NCBI GenBank assembly: GCA_039720395.1
Contig: CM077827.1
Span: 8,595,991 to 8,659,990 of the forward strand
Direction of reading: 5' to 3'
DNA: 64,000 nt
Source of the DNA: Liquidambar formosana
Taxonomy: Eukaryota; Streptophyta; Magnoliopsida; Saxifragales; Altingiaceae
In this document: piece after piece, positions 44,586 to 57,738 of the stretch
Position numbering within the stretch: the first letter of the stretch is position 1
Layout: each line of letters starts with the position of its first letter
Program-made: the position numbers and the translations under genes
The notes under the pieces: generated by a model
What the model saw: the letters and a program-made list of their open reading frames with translations, nothing else
Told to the model about the DNA's origin: nothing
The model's database searches: none

Positions 44586-46112
44586 GACTGCTTTTCCTTT
44601 GCTGGAGACAAAAGCTTGTTAAAGGAGGTATGCACTAAGAATAATACAGGGCTTGTACTCTTCCATATCTTCTAATCAATCCCCTTTGACCATATTTTCA
44701 TTTAGCTCAACTACCATTGATGAGTAGTCCTTTTTTGGCCTCATGATTTTCTCTGTTAACAAATAATGAGTTTGCACATTCAAACTCATATATTAATGTC
44801 TTTTCCCTTGAATGAAAGAATGTACTTTTTAAATTTTGATCAGTCTCTACAAAGCTAATCGCTTGTCTAATGTAAAATTTCCCTCATTTCCATTTGAGAG
44901 TACATGGATGTATAATTTTTTTTATAATATATTTATGTATGCCTATTCGGCCAATCTAGTCTAGTTACCAATTTTTAATTCATTGGCTTGGTTACATTTT
45001 CAATAATTTAAGACAGTAGATCTGCAATTTTAGTCTAAAAAAAAATGTTATTCCATAAAAACGAATAAATGTGAAGAATATTTTTTTATATATGAGGTGA
45101 TACTTTTCTGTTGGAGGTTTATAAAGACTGTGAATAGGGCTTTGGTGAAAGATAACTAAATGGCAAAGAATTGATAGTGTTTTTCAATTGAGAGCCTAGA
45201 AGTTTAGGCATTTTTGAAAATTTAGGAATTGTACTGCTTACTGCTTAGGCTAACCCTTTATTTACTTGAAGACCAATTTCTTCTATCGTCATTGATAAGT
45301 ATGTGAATTCTTTAGGTCAAACAAAAATAGGATAAGTGTTTTATAATTTAATTAGATCTTTATATGATCTAGAGCAGTTCTTTGGGCAGTGATACAATAC
45401 ATTTCATAGTGCAATGCTGAAATATGGATTTACTACAAATAATGTTTATTATAGTCTAAAACTCTGAACTCTTGCATTTGTGGGAGTTCTTTTGTAAATC
45501 TCTGCCTTCATGTAGATTATTGCTCGCTAATTAGAAATTATTTAATACAAAATCAAAGAAATTAAAGAATGGTTAAAATGAGTTAGGACTTGAATTTGCA
45601 GAAGATCAAAAATTAATTATAGAATCCATATTAAAAACTGTACTTGGTTTATATACTTTCATGCAAAAGAAATTGAACTTGTACATGTGTTTTTCTTTAA
45701 AATCATTTTTATATAGTAGCACAAAGCTGAGAAACAAAATGGTGTCTAAAAATGAAAATGAGGAAGACAAAATGACGTTCTAGCAATATGCGATGATGTG
45801 CGCTAGAGCGCAATTATGTTTTGCTGGTGGTTTACTAGGTGTCAGAGAAACCCTGGAATATAATGCCATCGAGTAGCTTTGTTATATCATATGAAGTCGG
45901 ATTGTGTTCAGTGTTACTACGGCTTTGTAATTAATAATCACAGTAAAGGCCCATAGATTGTTGCATTGAATGGTGTAATTTCTCCTAAATTATAGATGGG
46001 TTTGTGGGTACTACTTGTAAATGTCTTCCTCGTGCAAAAGTATTCTAACCCAAAAGCCTAACATTTCGGTAAGTGTAGGTACTTATTGGTGCTAGAAACT
46101 GAGCCACTCACA
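44586..46112. other. No gene seen; probable transposase promoter region
   Basis: Possible 3' untranslated sequence of the captured exon, then AT-rich DNA leading to the Tnp2 start codon. No coding frame is supported. Confidence 0.4.
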
Positions 46113-49100
46113 ATGGACAAAGCATGGGTTCAACTTCCAAGGTTTTATTTTATTACTATTATATTTTATGCTTCATAAATATTAGTTGAGATATTACATA
46201 CTTACGTAATCAATTTAATGAAATTGTGAGTTATAATTTGTAGAACTTCAGAAGAGTATAGAGTTGCAGCAGAACAATTTGCTGAAATGGCTCAAAAGAG
46301 GGCAGGGAATCCAGATAAGATCATATGCCCTTGCTCTGAATGTCAAACTTACGTCACCAACATTACAAAAAAGTGCATGAGCACCTAGTGATATGTGGGA
46401 TGGATCTCACATACACTACATGGGTTTTTCATGGGGAATGTCCTAGAGCTTCTCCACGGCATGAAGATGTTGAAATGCCGGATACATATAGAATGTATAG
46501 AGATGTGTTCATGCAAGAGGATGATGTTACACAACCTACACAAGAAAGAACAGAGCTAGAGTTCACACCTTTGTTGGAAGATGCTGAAACTCCTTTATAT
46601 CCTGGTTGTACAAAGTACACAAAGTTGTCGGCTACTGTAGTTTTATACAAGCATAAAGCTATAAATGGTTTATCTGACAAGAGTTTTAATGAACTTCTTG
46701 AGATCCTTCGCGACATGCTACCTCAAGATAACACTCTTCCTGATTCTATGTATTCAACAAAAAAGTTACTAAAGGCATTTGATCTAGGGTATGAAAAGAT
46801 ACATGCTTGTGTGAACGATTGTTGTTTGTTTAGAAAGGAGCAAGAGTTTATGGATAAATGTCCGAAATGTAACTCTTCACGATGGAAAACAAATCCACGC
46901 ACTAAAAAGATCCAAAAGGGAGTTCCTGCAAAGGTGTTGCGTTATTTTCCAATCATACCAAGACTGAGGAGGATGTTTATGTCAACTGAAAAGTCAGAAC
47001 AATTGACATGGCATTCAACTCACAAAAGTCAAGATGGCAAGATGCGACATCCAGTTGATTCGTTGGCATGGGATATAGTTAATCAAAAGTGGCCCAATTT
47101 CGCTTCAGATTCACGAAATCTTAGGCTTGGTCTTGCGACAGATGGGTTTAATCCCTTCGCAGATCTTAACTCTAGATACAGTTGTTGGCCAGTCATATTG
47201 GTTACTTATAACCTCCCCCCATGGCTATGCATGGCGAAGGAAAACTTGATGTTGACATTACTTATCCCAGGGCCAAAGCAACCAGGGAATGACATAGATG
47301 TATATTTGGAGCCACTTGTGGATGATTTGAAAGAATTATGGAACAATGGCGTAGAGGTCTATGATGCATTTACTAAATCTATGTTCAATTTGAAGGCTAT
47401 TTTGATGTGGACAATAAATGATTTTCCAGCTTATGGAAACTTGTCTGGATGTCCAACGAAAGGGAAATTAGCTTGTCCTGTATGCAGTGTTAACACATGT
47501 TCAGAATGGTTGAAATGGAGTCATAAGTTTGCATACATGTGTCATAGGCGGTTCATAGCACCCAATCATCCATTTCGAAAGAAAAAAAGCTGGTTTAATG
47601 GAAAGCAAGAAAATCGGGGGAGGCCTAGACCATTGAACGGTTCAGAAGTTTTAACTTCGATGAAAGATATTGTTAATGATTGGGGAAAGAAGGGAAAACA
47701 TGCTATTAATGATTTGGGAAAGACGATAAAGAAAGGAAATAAAAGAAAGAAGAGAAAGGTAAAACCGACCGATGGACAAAAGCCATGGAAGAAGAAGTCT
47801 ATATTTTTTGACTTGCCATATTGGGATGTAAGTTAATTCATAAGGAATGATTGTTTAATTTATTTCATTTTTCCTTCTTAATTTCTAATAGAATTCATTA
47901 TTACCATATTTGAAAATAGTATATCTTCTATGATTCATCTTGTAGGCATTACTTCTGCGTCACAACTTGGATGTAATGCACATTGAGAAGAATGTTTGTG
48001 ATAGCATTATTGGCACTCTCTTACATCTGAAGAAAAAGTCAAAGGATGGGCTTAATTCTCGTAAAGATTTAGAAGAAATGTCCATTAGGCATGAATTGCA
48101 TGCAGTGGATAAAGGAAATAAGAAACATATCTTACCAGCAGCACCACACACACTATCAAAGAAGGAGAAACAACTTTTTTGTTCCAGGTTGCGAGATTTA
48201 AAGTCGCCTGATGATTATAGCTCTAATATCGGGAATTGTGTTTCATTAGAAGAATGCAAAATACTAGGCCTCAAGTCCCACGATTGTCATGTCCTAATGC
48301 AACAATTGTTGCCAGTGGCATTAAGAGGACTTTTGCCCAAGGGGCCAAGGGTTGCCATATTCCGGTTATGTGCATTTTTCAATGAATTATGTCAAAGGGT
48401 TATTGATAGAAATAGATTGGAAAAACTTGAAGATGATGTTGCTGAGACTTTGTGCATGTTTGAAAGGTTCTTCCCTCCATCTTTTTTCGACATCATGGTT
48501 CACTTATCAGTTCACCTAGGACGAGAAGCTCGTATATGTGGACCAGTGCAATATCGTTGGATGTACCCATTTGAGAGGTGGTGCACTATCAATTTTTTTT
48601 TTCCTTACTATGGTTCATGTTTAGTTTATTATTCAATAGTACTTAATGGTGTTAATGTGGGAATTTTTATTGCTTTTGTATTATTATTTAGATTTATGAA
48701 GGTACTGAAAGGATATGTTAGGAATCGGGCACGACCTGAAGGATGCATAGCAGAATGCTATTTAGCTGAAGAATGTATGCGGTTTTGTAGTGGGTATATG
48801 AAACAAGCAGCTGAAATAGGCATTCGACATGACCGCAATGAAGATTTTGAGCATGAAACAATACTAGAAGGGCGGCCAATTTCTAAGGGGCATCCATTGA
48901 CCATGACTGATGATATGCTGCGAAGTGCTCATCTTTATGTGTTAAGAAATAGTGCAGAAGTCGAACCATATTTAGAGTAAGCATGATGAAAATAATATTT
49001 TATTAGTTTTTTGTCACTGACATGATACACATGTCTTATTATTTCTTTTCCTATTAGAATGCATGTGGAGGAGCTTAAAAGTTCGAATTGGCGTCTTGCA

Positions 49101-49780
49101 AAGGATGAAGCTCTCGCACAAAAGAGACATGCTGAGACTTTCTGTGAATGGTTAGCAGAGAAGGTCCAAATGAGTGCTTCTAATGTATCAAGTACACTAC
49201 CATGGCTTGCACGTGGGCCTAGAAAGGAAGCAATGTCATATACAGGCTATGTCATCAATAGACATCGATTTAAGACAGTAGATGCTGAGAAATCCACACA
49301 AAATAGTGGTGTTTCCATCGAAGCAGAAACTATTTGTCGATCCAGTGCAAGAGACACTATGCCTGTTGTTGAAAATATCTCTTACTACGGGGTTATAAGA
49401 GACATTATTTTGTTGGACTATTGGAAATTTCGATCCCTATATTTAAATGTGATTGGGAAAACATTGGAAATGGTGTTAAAGTTGAAGATGGATTTACATT
49501 GGTTAAGATCAGCCAAGTTCAAAATCAATTTGAAAGAGATCCATTCATTCTAGCATCACAGGCAAAACAAGTGTTTTATTCTATGGATAGTGATACATCG
49601 AGTTGGCGTGTTGTACTAAAAGCACCACCTAGGGGTTTTCATGAACTGGAGATGTATGACGAAATAGTTTATATGCCATCTACACCACTAGATGTATCTA
49701 GCCTTGACTTGAACACTGTTAATGAAAATGAAGGTTATGTAAGGAAGGATTGTGAGAGCATAGAAGTGGTTGAAGAGTAA
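46113..49780 (+). pseudogene. Tnp2-type CACTA transposase, five exons, two frameshifts
   Basis: Exons inferred from GT/AG sites and phase: 46113-46141, 46244-47827, 47946-48577, 48692-48976, 49058-49780. ATG 46113 gives MDKAWVQLPR, joining TSEEYRVAAEQFAEMA and the CPCSEC motif (transposase-associated domain). Exon 2 then has the Tnp2 core (LLEDAETPLYPGC, LLKAFDLGYEKIHACVNDC, CPKC, LATDGFNPF, LLIPGPKQPGNDIDVYLEPL, KLACPVC). Exons 3-4 hold HNLDVMHIEKNVCDS and a DUF4218 region (YRWMYPFER, RNRARPEGCIAE). Exon 5 holds a DUF4216 region (YYGVIRDI, DPFILASQAKQVFY). One base seems lost near 46345 and another near 49430. Intron 48578-48691 is a multiple of three and open, so it can be mistaken for coding. 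Confidence 0.85.
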
Positions 49781-49994
49781 AAAGTCGTTGTTGAACATTA
49801 TGTATATTATATGTTTTTAATGATAAGTATTAGATGAACATTGTCTTGTTATGGGTTAATTGAATAAATGTGGTTACAAAGAAGTTTTTTTTTTTTTTGG
49901 ATATTTCTTATTTTGGTTAAGGCGGGTATTGAACATATTGTTAAAAAAGAAAGTTTGTATGCATATTGTTATAATATGGCCACTTATTTGTATC

Positions 49995-50028
<34 letters not shown>

Positions 50029-50115
50029 TCCTTTTTATATTATTTTCAAGTCTAATTGGATTTTTTTGTGCACAGGTTGCAACTCTAACTATTCGAAACT
50101 ACTAATAGGAGCAAT

Positions 50116-53100
50116 ATGACTGAGAGACGGAAGAATTCTAAATCTGGAGAAGTATGGTTAAACTCTAACTATTCAAAACTACTAGTAGGAGCATTTAGAT
50201 TGTTGTTATTTTGCTTTTTATTCACCATCATTCATCCTGTCATGTGAATTTATTGTTACATTATTTTTTAACTATTAAATCATTTAAAATTACTTGTCTG
50301 TTAAATATAGAGCTCTAAAAGTGCTAAAAAAAGAGCAAAGAAGCAACGAACAACTGTTGTTGCAGCCACTATTAATGAAGGAAGTAATGTTAGTGTTAGA
50401 CTATCAGATGAGAGCTCGAATTCTCAATCAAATTCATTTTCTAATATGGAGGGAGCATCGAATGACACTCAAGTAAAAATTAGGAAAAAAAGGGGACCAA
50501 GCAAGTTGAGAAATGAAGATAAAGGAAAATCTGTTGAAGTTGATTTCAATGAACGGTCTCAACCAATTGGCAAAGCATCCGTCAAATTGTCTACTTTTCT
50601 TGGGGCCTTGGTACGGGAGAATGTGAAAGTGACTCTAGACCGTTGGTCAGAACTTCCTAATCCCATTGAGCAAACTTTATGGGCATGTGTTAAGGTATGT
50701 ATATATATATATATATATAATATGTTATTGCAAATTTTTTTATGCTTACATGTTCATAATGTTAACTTTCTTGTTATATGCTTAATATATTATCAAATGC
50801 AATTGCAAATTGTGGAAGTTCATAGTTATATTTTCACCTGAAAGATAACAAGAATCATATTTCCTTCACCATGAGGCCGATTACCAAATAAGAGCCCCCA
50901 CTAAGATTGAATCCCAGTCATACAGCCATAAAGGGCCAAATCATCCTATTTCTTGATCCCAAGTGAGAGAAAATGTGCATGGATTCCATGGCTATCGAGA
51001 TATGTTTTTCTAAGTGTCCTTGTAGATTTATGTTTCTATTTGTTTTATTCCTCCCAACGAATTGGAGATCATTCTTGAATGGATTAACTGATTGTAAAAA
51101 CATGATAACTTTTCTTAACAAAATCAAACACCAAATTTTCCAGGGGACTTTGTCTCATCATTTTTATACACTAGCTATCTTATTATGCACTACTTGTTCT
51201 TCAAGTTCCTTAAAATACATCCATCCATGTCACATGATATTAAAGCCCATAAACTCATCTCACTGCCTGTCTAGCCTTATTCCATACCATTTGGCCTTAA
51301 ACCTGAATCCCTTTTTCCATTAGCCACACTGTATATAAGTATTAATAGTTGTTTTAAATTTTGGAGCCCTTAGTCGCTGTAATAGACCCTTTCAATGCTT
51401 ATAATTTAAAATCCCCAGGAAACTCTCACATCACTGAGTATAAATAATCCTTCTATAATTACCACCTTTTGTTATGCAATCTGAGTACCATTGTTTCTTT
51501 GCCTTTTCTTGCTAGGAACATAACTTGGTGCAATAGCCCTGCATTTGGGGTAACATTTTCTTGAGCACTCATTATATGCAAGACAAGCATACATGTATGC
51601 ATTTCAAATAGATTTAAGAACAGCAATTGATAGCTAGCATTGAGAATATCCAGAGGAGTAAGTGACTTACTGGATAACATTAAGAAGATCAATAAAAGGA
51701 AATGACTTGTTAGAGATTGTGAGAATTTTCATTAACATAACAGGCCAAATAACTACTGAAAACATGTTGTGTGAATATGATATGTTATTGCAAATTCTTT
51801 TATGTTTACATGTTCATAATGTTAACTTTTTTGTTATGCCAATGCAGCAAAAATACAATTTGGATGAAAGTCGTAAAAAAATGATTGTCCAAAAGATGGG
51901 AAAACATTTGCGAGATTACAAATCTATTTTGTCAAAAATGATAAGAGAACTTGCTCAAGATAATGATGCAGCAAATCAACTTGCCCTCATGAAGCCTGAT
52001 AACTTAACATCAGAAGAATGGGCAGCATTTATGAAGAAACGGTTATCAGCAGAATTTGAGGTAATGAATATATGCCTTCAGTCATCATTGAAATGAAATT
52101 TTTTGTGTTATATAACTTAATGAAAGTCTTTGTTTTATAGGCCAAAAGTAAAGTCTTTCAAGAAATGAGAAAGAATCAAGAGCTTCCTCACACAATGAGT
52201 AGGAAGGGATATGCTCGTTTAGAGGATGAAATGGTAAGAAGTTAAATGTTATTAGATAAAAATGTACGAATTTAATGTAAGCCATCAAAATATAGAAGAA
52301 CAGAGAAGTGCTTTGACATATTTAATACTTGTGTTTTGGTAGAAAAAAGAAAATGATCGAAGTGATAATCCGAAAGAGCTGTCTCGAATAGATGTTTGGA
52401 TTCGTGGGCATACGAGAAATGGTGGGAAGCCCATCAACGAATTAGTTGCTGAAGTTGTGGTAAAAAATGCAGCTTGTTTAGTTTCCAATAATCGTGTGTG
52501 TGTGTGTGTATATTATATATTTTAACTTTTTAAACATATATTGCATGTGTGATTTAAGAGGAAATTGGAAGAATGCCCTAAAGAGCCTACAAATTCTATA
52601 AAAAATGATGCTCTTGCCAAAGTAATTGGTCCTGAACGTCGTGGCTGGGTTCGAGGAATGGGATTTGGGTCTGTACCTTCTAAGGTAGATGCCTTGACAG
52701 AAAAAAATGTGACTATGAAACAGTTTCGATCCCATATAAGTTACTTGGAACAACAACTGGAGGAGTTGAGAGCCATTGTCACACAAGGAGGGAAGACAAC
52801 TAAGGTAAATGATCTATATTAGGTCTTTGTAAAATGACTCTTGTGTAATCCTTTGACTTTGAGATATCTAAGTTTTCAATTGTAACTTTTATAGAGTCAA
52901 AGATCCAAAGATGAGAACATAGCCAATTCTAATAAATCAGCTAATAAGGTATATCAATACTTTGAATATAAATGGTTAGTTTTTTTTTTTTTTGCTTTCT
53001 AATTTTTCTCGTCTTCCTTATAGTCACAAAACAGTAGTGTGGGCACACAAGGAGGTGAACCTCATATTGATGCCAAGTGCAAGTTGTTACATTGGATGGG

Positions 53101-53317
53101 GACGGGGGTAATAGTTGCAGAAGCCAAGATTGGAGCAATTGACCCTGAAGCACTTGTTCATCATGTCCCATTGGGACACCGTTGCTGGAAAGTTTGGGTT
53201 GATCGAGTAATTGTTAATGTGCCATTGTTTCGCCCCACACAAGAGTTTTTTTCACTTGAAAATGCGGTGGGCAGTACAGTAGCTTGGCCAATAGAATTCA
53301 TTGTCTTGGATAATTGA
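50116..53317 (+). CDS. TNPA-like CACTA protein, eight exons, apparently intact
   Basis: GT/AG sites and phase-0 joins give exons 50116-50151, 50311-50694, 51848-52060, 52141-52233, 52343-52459, 52559-52804, 52895-52948 and 53024-53317, for 478 residues without a stop. A basic, Ser-rich N-terminus (SSKSAKKRAKKQR) precedes a Transposase_24-like region (DFNERSQPIGKASVKLSTFLGALVRENV, WSELPNPIEQTLWACVK, RKKMIVQKMGKHLRDYKSIL, NLTSEEWAAFM, ELSRIDVWIRGHTRNGGKP). A coiled coil follows (FRSHISYLEQQLEELRAIV), then a Tnp1/En/Spm-like C-terminal domain (CKLLHWMGTGVIVAEAKIG, VHHVPLGHRCWKVWVDRV). TNPA proteins bind subterminal motifs and bring the ends together. It lies about 340 bp after the Tnp2 gene in the same direction. 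Confidence 0.82.
50720..51838 (+). repeat. Direct repeats flanking about 1 kb within TNPA-like intron 2
   Basis: TATGTTATTGCAAATT, ACATGTTCATAATGTTAACTT and TTGTTATG occur in the same order at about 50720-50777 and 51781-51838. Intron 2 is 1,153 nt while the others are about 75-160 nt, so a duplication-flanked insertion or partial tandem duplication enlarged it. Confidence 0.7.
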
Positions 53318-53884
53318 GATCTAATGGAGGTAATGATTTTATCTTATATTAACTTTGACTATAGTAAATGTTCAATAAACTCATTTCATTTCTTGATAGG
53401 AATAATTATTAGAGACTTAAGCATGATTGTTTTATACTTTTTGAATATAGGTAGTAAGTTGCACCCACTAGGAGCTTCTCACCATCCTTGTTTTTTTTCC
53501 CCTTCAAATCTGTTATCACCATCTTGATAACTACACATGTGGACTTGGATTTAAAGCCAAGATCACGGCACAAGCTATCGTGAAGGTGAAAATCAAGATA
53601 ACCTTAAATATTCTTTAATTTAAAGCCAAGCATGTTCAGGGATGTAAGAACCTTTTAGAGCTCAACAATAGAGTTGGTAGTGATATTGATGCTAAAACTA
53701 TGTTGGACAGTTCACTACATCACAAAATAACTTTCCTGACATTGCTTTATTTGAAATAATATCAAATTCTTTTGTTTATCAATGATAATTTTTTCTTATT
53801 TTCTATTTTCATTGTATTGATTTTAAAATCAGATTGAAATGATTTAGCACTAATGCAAGCCCTATTGGTCTCATGGTACCTATG

Positions 53885-53952
53885 GTGGACGGAAGCCATA
53901 GCTATAGGAGTGTCAAGGTAGTGAAATGCCTTGTCGGGTCAGTCGACGCTGA
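53885..53952 (+). pseudogene. Organellar 23S/26S rRNA-like fragment
   Basis: GGACGGAAGCCATAGCTATA and CAAGGTAGTGAAATGCCTTG followed by TCGGGTCAGT resemble the conserved core of bacterial-type large-subunit rRNA (GGCCGTAACTATAACGG, CTAAGGTAGCGAAATTCCTTG, TCGGGTAAGT). It is far too short and diverged to function. It could derive from plastid or mitochondrial DNA. Confidence 0.5.
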
Positions 53953-54202
53953 ACTTAGGCACCAGGAGGGTTCTTATTTGTAGTTTTAGTTTCCTTGATG
54001 ATTTTTCTGAAGCATGGTCAATACAAGTGGCTGTGATCATGGAACACTTCAATGACAATCTCTTGTAGTGCTAAGCCTTTCAGATGTAGGCACCATTAGT
54101 GCTGGCCAGGATCCAAAGCCTTAAACTTCTGCAGTGTGGCAGAGCAAAGAGAGAACACATGGGAGAATCTAGTAAGTTGCACCCACTAGGAGCTTTTGCT
54201 GT

Positions 54203-54441
54203 GTGTTTCCTTACCATAAGCACATGTATGTTACTACTTGCAATCTCTAATGCTTTTCGTGGTGGCTGGTGCGCTTGATAACAGATGAGCAAAATCCAGT
54301 TGGAATATGTTGCACACCTAAGAATTTGTGAATCTCCTTAGGGACCAGTGCTTATATTATTTGTGAATTATCTTCTTGGAATTACTGGCTTGACTAGAAA
54401 CTTGCTCTAATTGTTAAAGGAAAATGATGGAACATTTAAGA
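54203..54441 (+). repeat. Direct repeat within CACTA, copy 1
   Basis: TTTGCTGTGTGTTTCCTTACC through AATGATGGAACATTTAAG recurs at 57489-57738 with few changes, on the other side of the solo LTR. Confidence 0.85.
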
Positions 54442-54501
54442 AGTGCTTATTGTTTATTAGGGAAAAAAAGAATTGTTTATTACCATTTTGGAAGCACATA
54501 C

Positions 54502-57117
54502 TGTGAACCCACGAAAAAGCGCGGAGCCCACAAGGGTTTGGCAAAAAATGATAGTAGGTGTGAAAGACAACAAACAAAAAGGAGTCGCCACCTCATTTTT
54601 TAGGGAAAAGAGGAAAACCACAAAAAAGTTTTATTTTCAAAACCACATGACTCCATTAAAGGAAAAGCAAAGTCTTTGAAACCAAAAAATTGGATTCGGG
54701 GGCTAAGTTACGACGTGGGAAGGTTCTGGGCAAAAGCCCATAGGCACCTACATCGCCCGAGTTGGTCTCTTAATTTAATTGGGCTAACTTAATATCTTTT
54801 TACTCAAATATCATCGTATATCATCACAAGGCAGCATGCATATCATATATTCCATCCAATCATCCATGCACAATCAAACAAATAAAACAAAACAGAAAAA
54901 AGAAGAAAGGAAAAGAAAAGCCTAGGATACTTGGATCCTAGGACGGACTTGAGCCTCACGAAGAGCGCCTACGTACCATGCAGCGAAATACATGAATCAA
55001 AGTCCACGTAGTTCGAAAAGAATAGGGTTACAACCTAATACAAACCTATGGTAAAAACCCTAGGTTTCCTCATTTGAAAATATATTGATTTAATCCAAAA
55101 CAGAAACCTTCCATAAGAGGAAAACCTTGATAAAAACCAGAATTTTATATTGAAGGAAACCTTTGATTATTACCATAAACTTGTATTAAGAAGTAACCCT
55201 AGGAGGGAGAAGAGAAAAGAAAGAAAAAGAAAGGTGAATTGGGGCACCTTCAAACCCTACTTACCTGAGCGCACAAGCTCCAATCATTAGCCATTTCAGA
55301 CCATAGCAGCCCTATTTGCAATAGGACAAGCATTGTACCTGTTTGCACCCTTACAAGTGCACACAATCATGCAAAGAAAGCAAAATACTAATCTGGACAG
55401 AACCTTGACTAGGCCTAAAATCATCCATTAATCATGCAAACAACAAGAATAACGAATAACTAAGGACTCTAACTCAATCCTACATGCAATGACTCGACTA
55501 ACATGCATAAAAACCTATGAAACATACTATATGAATGCAAACCTAGCATGATTCAACTATATGCAGCATATATAGAATGACTATGATGAGCAACAACTCA
55601 AAAAGCTAAGCTAAGCATGCTGTATAAGACCTATGCGAATTCAGGGTTATTGAAACCCTAATCTCACAACTATGCATTAAAAACTATGAAATGACTCTAA
55701 GACATGCTCAAATTATCATGAATATCATTCATATAGCATATATTAACTAACAGGAACATCAACACATGATAACAATCACAGCAACCTAAACATGTGAACT
55801 ATGCATGATTTAAGAGGATAAAAAGAGTAATACTTTCAAATCCTTAGTAAACCAGGGATTATCAATCATATAAAGCCATAAACTATCCTAAAATCATTCA
55901 TATACTATCCTAAAAACATGGAACTAACCTAACATGTGGAGCTATATCATGCACTAGAACTACCATAGAAGAAGAAGAAGAAAGAGAAGCAGAGAATTCA
56001 TGTTCAGCACTAAAGGGATAGGCTTACCTCTTGTAGACTCTTCCTTGTCTTCAAACCTCTTGTTTCCTTGCTTGCTTGGGGTTGAAGAGCCTCCTCTTGA
56101 AGTCCTTCTAGCTCTCCAAACTCGTAGCTCCCTCTCTCTCTAAGTGTAAAGTGCAATTAACCTCCCCCTATGTGCTGAATATCATGTCCTTTATATAGAG
56201 AACTGACCCCCTAAACCAATGGCTAGGATTAATTCATTAAATAATGATCCTAGGGCTATTAGAGACTCTCTTGGTGCTCAAACAACTCAAACCTACACAC
56301 TCCTAAGCTCAGGCAAGTTGTTTTGGCGGAGGAAACCGTCAAAAGAGGGAAAGAGTTTGATTTAAAGAAGGACTCCTCGGGTGACCAACTAGGCCTGGAC
56401 GGTTACCCGAGGCCCTCCTATTTCCGCTTCGGTTTTGACTTCCACTTGCTTCAGAAGTCCTAAAATCTTCAAATTAAGTCCGATTTTGACGAAATAAAAG
56501 CCAAAACGACCGAGTTTCGAAGGGGAACACATTTTTAGGCATTTTAGGACAAAAATCCTCAACCATGGGTGCATGGTTAGGTTTTACAAAGGTGGTTAAC
56601 CATGGTGCTTCACCGTCGCTAAGCTGGGTTTGTACACGAGGTCAAACCGAATGCCTTCCCAATCGAAAATCGATCTTTCTAAACATATTTAGGACATAAA
56701 TAAAGCCCAATTGAAGTTAAATGAGAGAAAATTGGTTGGGTCTTATGAGTCAATTTGAGCAAACCAAGAAAGGGTCTTTTAGCCAACCCGAACCATTACG
56801 AGCCGAATTGATCTTAAACCATTAATTCATGAAATTTAACCTATATATGGACTCTATATAACCATATGAACTCATGGGAATGACTCAGGATTCATTCCAA
56901 AGTCAAATGGAAAATATACGGCTTAAAAGACGATTATGCCCTTAAAGTCGCAAAAGTTCTTATTGACTATCGAGACGAACTCCAAATCACTTCAAAATTC
57001 ATACACATGATATTCAATGCCATAGAAACTCAATGCAAAAGACTAGACTAAAAAAGGACTCAAAATCCTACATGAAATGATATGTCCTAGCTAAGGTGAC
57101 AAAAATGGGGTGTGACA
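54502..57117 (-). mobile_element. Solo LTR, minus orientation, duplication CATAC
   Basis: On the minus strand it starts TGTCACACCCCATTTTTGTC and ends GTGGGTTCACA. Exact CATAC flanks it (54497-54501 and 57118-57122). It is the same family as 38606-41478 and 36651-38575, 2,616 bp, with TCCTTTATATAGAGA (TATA, minus strand) near 56188-56202. No internal region remains. Confidence 0.9.
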
Positions 57118-57488
57118 CATACTTTTATTTTTTATAGCAAAAGATAAAATCAATTTTGCTTTCATTTGTGCCCAGATAACTTGTGCTGTGACATCTTTAA
57201 TTTTTTTTTATTTTTTTTTAATCATCTGCAGGCTGGGCTGCTTAGTGCATTTATTATTAAAAAGCTCTATTTTGGAAGGTTTGTAAATAAGTGACATTCT
57301 CAGACCCCATAGCAACAGGTGGGTAAACTTGGTAAGCACCTAAGCCTTCAATTTCTCAAACCTCTGTAGTGTGACAAAGCAAAGAGAAAACACATGGGAG
57401 AATTTAGTGTGGCCATGACCCTAAGTCCCTAACTGATTTTACAACTATGGATGCATTTAAATGAGAATTTGGTCTTTTTTGCTTTCCT

Positions 57489-57738
57489 TTTGCTGTGTGT
57501 TTCCTTACCATAAGCACATGTATGTTACTACTTGCAATCTCTAATGCTTTTCGTGATGGTTGGTGCGCTTGATAACAGATGAGCAAAATCCAGTTGGAAT
57601 TTGTTGCACACCTAAGAATTAATTTGTGAATCTCCTTAGGGACTAGTGCTTATATTATTTGTGAATTATCTTCTTGGAATTACTAGCTTGGCTAGAAACT
57701 TGCTCTAATTGTTAAAGGAAAATGATGGAACATTTAAG
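57489..57738 (+). repeat. Direct repeat within CACTA, copy 2
   Basis: Partner of 54203-54441, about 3.3 kb away, of which 2.6 kb is the later solo LTR. Original separation was therefore about 0.7 kb. Confidence 0.85.

Larger units (their letters stand above)
53318..54496. other. CACTA 3' region, no gene seen
   Basis: Contains the rRNA-like scrap at 53885-53952 and a short repeated word GTAAGTTGCACCCACTAGGAG (53455 and 54173). No coding frame is recognised. Confidence 0.4.

Noticed and set aside
48578..48691. Coding continuity across exons 3 and 4 of Tnp2
   Set aside because: The stretch is open and divisible by three, but conserved YPFER joins FMKVLKGYVRNRARPEG directly when it is spliced, and it has GT/AG ends and intron composition.
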